The notes under the pieces: model-generated
What the model was told of the DNA's origin: nothing
Database searches by the model: none
Seen by the model: the letters and a program-made list of their open reading frames with translations, nothing else
Origin: JBCBKU01 sp965267475
Lineage (GTDB): Bacteria > Pseudomonadota > Alphaproteobacteria > Rhodobacterales > Rhodobacteraceae
Length of the DNA stretch: 64,000 nt
Assembly (NCBI GenBank): GCA_965267475.1
Contig: OZ254079.1
Location: 2,914,001-2,978,000, forward strand
Reading direction: 5' to 3'
Shown here: piece after piece, positions 62,584 to 64,000 of the stretch
Numbering within the stretch: position 1 is the stretch's first letter
How the letters are laid out: each line of letters begins with the position of its first letter
Made by a program: the position numbers and the translations under genes

Positions 62584-63906
62584 TTAGCGGTAGCCCGCAG
62601 CTTCCATAGCGTCGTTCGTGATCGCCTGCGCTTTTGCCAGCGCTTCTTCAACGGTTTGCTGGCCCGCATAGACAGCCGAGAACTCTTGGCTGACTTCGGT
62701 TGCGATGCCTGCAAATTCCGGGATCGCCGCGAACTGGACGCCCACATATGGCGACGGATCTACGGTGGAGTCGTTCGGGTCAGCGGCCAGAATGGTTTCC
62801 AGCGTGATCTGAGCGAACGGAACCTGTTGATAGATCTCGTTGTCATAAAGCGACTGGCGCGTGCCCGGCGGAACCGCAGCGTGGCCGAACTCGAATGCGA
62901 CAAGGCGCATGTAATCCGGACCCGTTGCCCATTCCATGAACTGCTTGGCTTCGGCTTCCTTCTGAGTCCCGGCAGGAATTGCCAGTGCCCAGGACCAGAG
63001 CCAGCCGGCGTTCTTGCCAAGACCGTTGTTCGGCGCGATGGCCCAACCAACCTTGCCGTCGACTTCACTTGGCGTGCCTTCACGCTCGCCTGTCAGCCAG
63101 CCTGCAGCCACGGTCGCGTCGATCCACATGCCGCACTTGCCCTGACGGAACAGCGACAGGTTCTCGTTAAACCCGTTCGTTGCATATCCCGGAGGACCCG
63201 ATTCCGTCATCATCTCGACGAAGAAGTTCAGCGTATTCGCCCAAGGCTCTTGGTCAAACGTCGCATTCCAGTCCTCATCGAACCAACGGGCACCGAACGA
63301 GTTCGACATGGCCGTGATGAACGCACCGCCTTCACCCCAACCGGCCTTACCGCGCAGGCAGATGCCGTTGATCTCGTTCTCGCGATCTGTCATCGCGGCG
63401 GCAGCTTCCTTGATGAACTCCCATGTGGGTTCGCGGGGCATTTCCAGCCCGGCGGCCTCCATCAGGTCGGTGCGATAGTGCACCATCGAGCTTTCCGCAT
63501 AGAACGGCGCAGCATACAGCGTGCCTTCGTGCGACAGGCCGCCACGGATCGCCGGAAGGATGTCTTCAACCTCATAGCTCGCAGGCATGTCGTCCAGCGG
63601 CACGAGCCAGCCATTGCTGCCCCAGATCGGCGCTTCGTACATGCCGATGATCATTATGTCGAAAGCACCGCCTTTGGTGGCGATGTCCTGGGTCAGACGC
63701 TGACGCAGGGTGTTCTCTTCCAGAACGACCCAGTCGACGTTGATCCCGGTTCTCTTTGTGAAGTCGTCGCTCAGGCCCTGCATGGTGATCATGTCACCGT
63801 TGTTCACGGTGCCCACCGTGATCGTGGTTGCGTGACCATCCGCGATAGCCGCGCCGGCAGTAAGTGCCAAAGCGCTGGCCGCACAAAGTGCGTTCCTCAA
63901 ATACAT
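62584..63906 (-). CDS. smoE: Polyol ABC transporter substrate-binding protein
   Basis: This 440-residue periplasmic protein has a signal peptide (LRNALCAASALALTAGAAIA, cut near residue 22). It is a family-1 extracellular solute-binding protein (TITVGTVNNGDM, GAFDIMIIGMYEAPIW, GKCGMWIDATVAAGWLTGE, QFMEWATGPDYM). It binds sorbitol/mannitol for SmoFGK by homology. AGGGAGGAGCGG precedes the ATG. It is the first gene of the leftward operon, with the promoter near the right edge. Confidence 0.94.
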   Translation of the reverse strand: MYLRNALCAASALALTAGAAIADGHATTITVGTVNNGDMITMQGLSDDFTKRTGINVDWVVLEENTLRQRLTQDIATKGGAFDIMIIGMYEAPIWGSNGWLVPLDDMPASYEVEDILPAIRGGLSHEGTLYAAPFYAESSMVHYRTDLMEAAGLEMPREPTWEFIKEAAAAMTDRENEINGICLRGKAGWGEGGAFITAMSNSFGARWFDEDWNATFDQEPWANTLNFFVEMMTESGPPGYATNGFNENLSLFRQGKCGMWIDATVAAGWLTGEREGTPSEVDGKVGWAIAPNNGLGKNAGWLWSWALAIPAGTQKEAEAKQFMEWATGPDYMRLVAFEFGHAAVPPGTRQSLYDNEIYQQVPFAQITLETILAADPNDSTVDPSPYVGVQFAAIPEFAGIATEVSQEFSAVYAGQQTVEEALAKAQAITNDAMEAAGYR

Positions 63907-63941
63907 CCGCTCCTCCCTGTGTTGGATGTTTATGTGACCCT

Positions 63942-63971
63942 ACGCTAGGCGCGGGCCCCTCAACCTGTCAA
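63942..63971 (-). promoter_or_regulatory. Candidate smo operon promoter
   Basis: On the minus strand TTGACA (63971-63966) and TAGCGT (63947-63942) are separated by 18 bases, 36 bases before the smoE ATG. The -35 is a perfect consensus; the -10 is modest. Confidence 0.5.
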
Positions 63972-63974
63972 CAG

Positions 63975-63996
63975 AAATTTTACGCGCGGAAAGTTT
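63975..63996. promoter_or_regulatory. Imperfect palindrome upstream of the smo promoter
   Basis: AAATTTTACGC (63975-63985) and GCGGAAAGTTT (63986-63996) are inverted copies matching at 9 of 11 positions with a CGCG centre, a LacI-like layout. It lies just upstream of the -35, so it could serve an activator or a repressor. No regulator gene is within the window on this side. Confidence 0.35.
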
Positions 63997-64000
63997 TAAA

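Noticed and set aside
62506..63948. 480-codon rightward open frame opposite smoE
   Set aside because: Antisense shadow of a clear binding-protein gene.

Overview
The window is about 62% GC by eye, densely packed, and reads as a chromosomal segment of a marine Rhodobacterales (Roseobacter-group) alphaproteobacterium. Evidence: the sorbitol/mannitol operon smoEFGK-smoS-mtlK in the order known from Rhodobacter sphaeroides, a TAXI-type fused TRAP permease, the rpoD-dnaG and hom-glpX-recJ neighbourhoods, TadE/TadG triplets, and GANTC (CcrM-type) sites in a promoter. No CRISPR array, insertion sequence, prophage or rRNA was found. One tRNA gene (Glu, TTC) is present.

Layout. 1-5653: TRAP permease, universal stress protein, class III aminotransferase and saccharopine-dehydrogenase-like protein, probably nitrogen-compound uptake and catabolism. 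5670-13342: a TauE/SafE exporter, an HlyU-like protein, an unknown gene abutting rpoD, rpoD, dnaG, a GFA-family protein and glutamate dehydrogenase. 13667-16730: three TadE/TadG-type envelope proteins, the first with a vWA domain. 16727-22949: housekeeping and regulatory genes (TetR, lipoprotein, hom, DM13 protein, glpX, recJ). 23015-26140: tRNA-Glu, then a cupin-SDR-flavin amine oxidase-TetR operon read leftward from a promoter carrying a clear palindromic operator.

26279-47931 is the most unusual part. A leftward operon encodes two small proteins with a shared motif, a lipoprotein and an exported caspase-like protease with Sel1-like repeats. Divergent from it runs a long, tightly overlapped rightward series: a leaderless pilin-like micro-protein, a CpaF-type ATPase, three more such micro-proteins, TadE/TadG-like proteins, a CpaB-like protein, a second CpaF ATPase fused to an FHA domain, TadB/TadC-like membrane proteins, an FHA-like membrane protein, a pseudokinase fused to a formylglycine-generating-enzyme (FGE) type domain, a pseudo-caspase, an OmpA-like protein, an intact caspase, an A24 prepilin-peptidase-like protein and an unknown cytosolic protein. 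No secretin, TadZ or leader-bearing Flp pilin is present in the window. I infer a Tad-derived envelope machine wired to FHA/pseudokinase signalling and caspase-type proteases. It is the best candidate here for an undescribed system.

47928-57461: a Crp/Fnr regulator faces away from an operon of a metallophosphoesterase, a 1379-residue GMC oxidoreductase/alpha-beta hydrolase fusion and a nucleotide-cyclase/AAA signalling ATPase. 57472-64000: the polyol transport and oxidation operon, with its likely promoter at the right edge.
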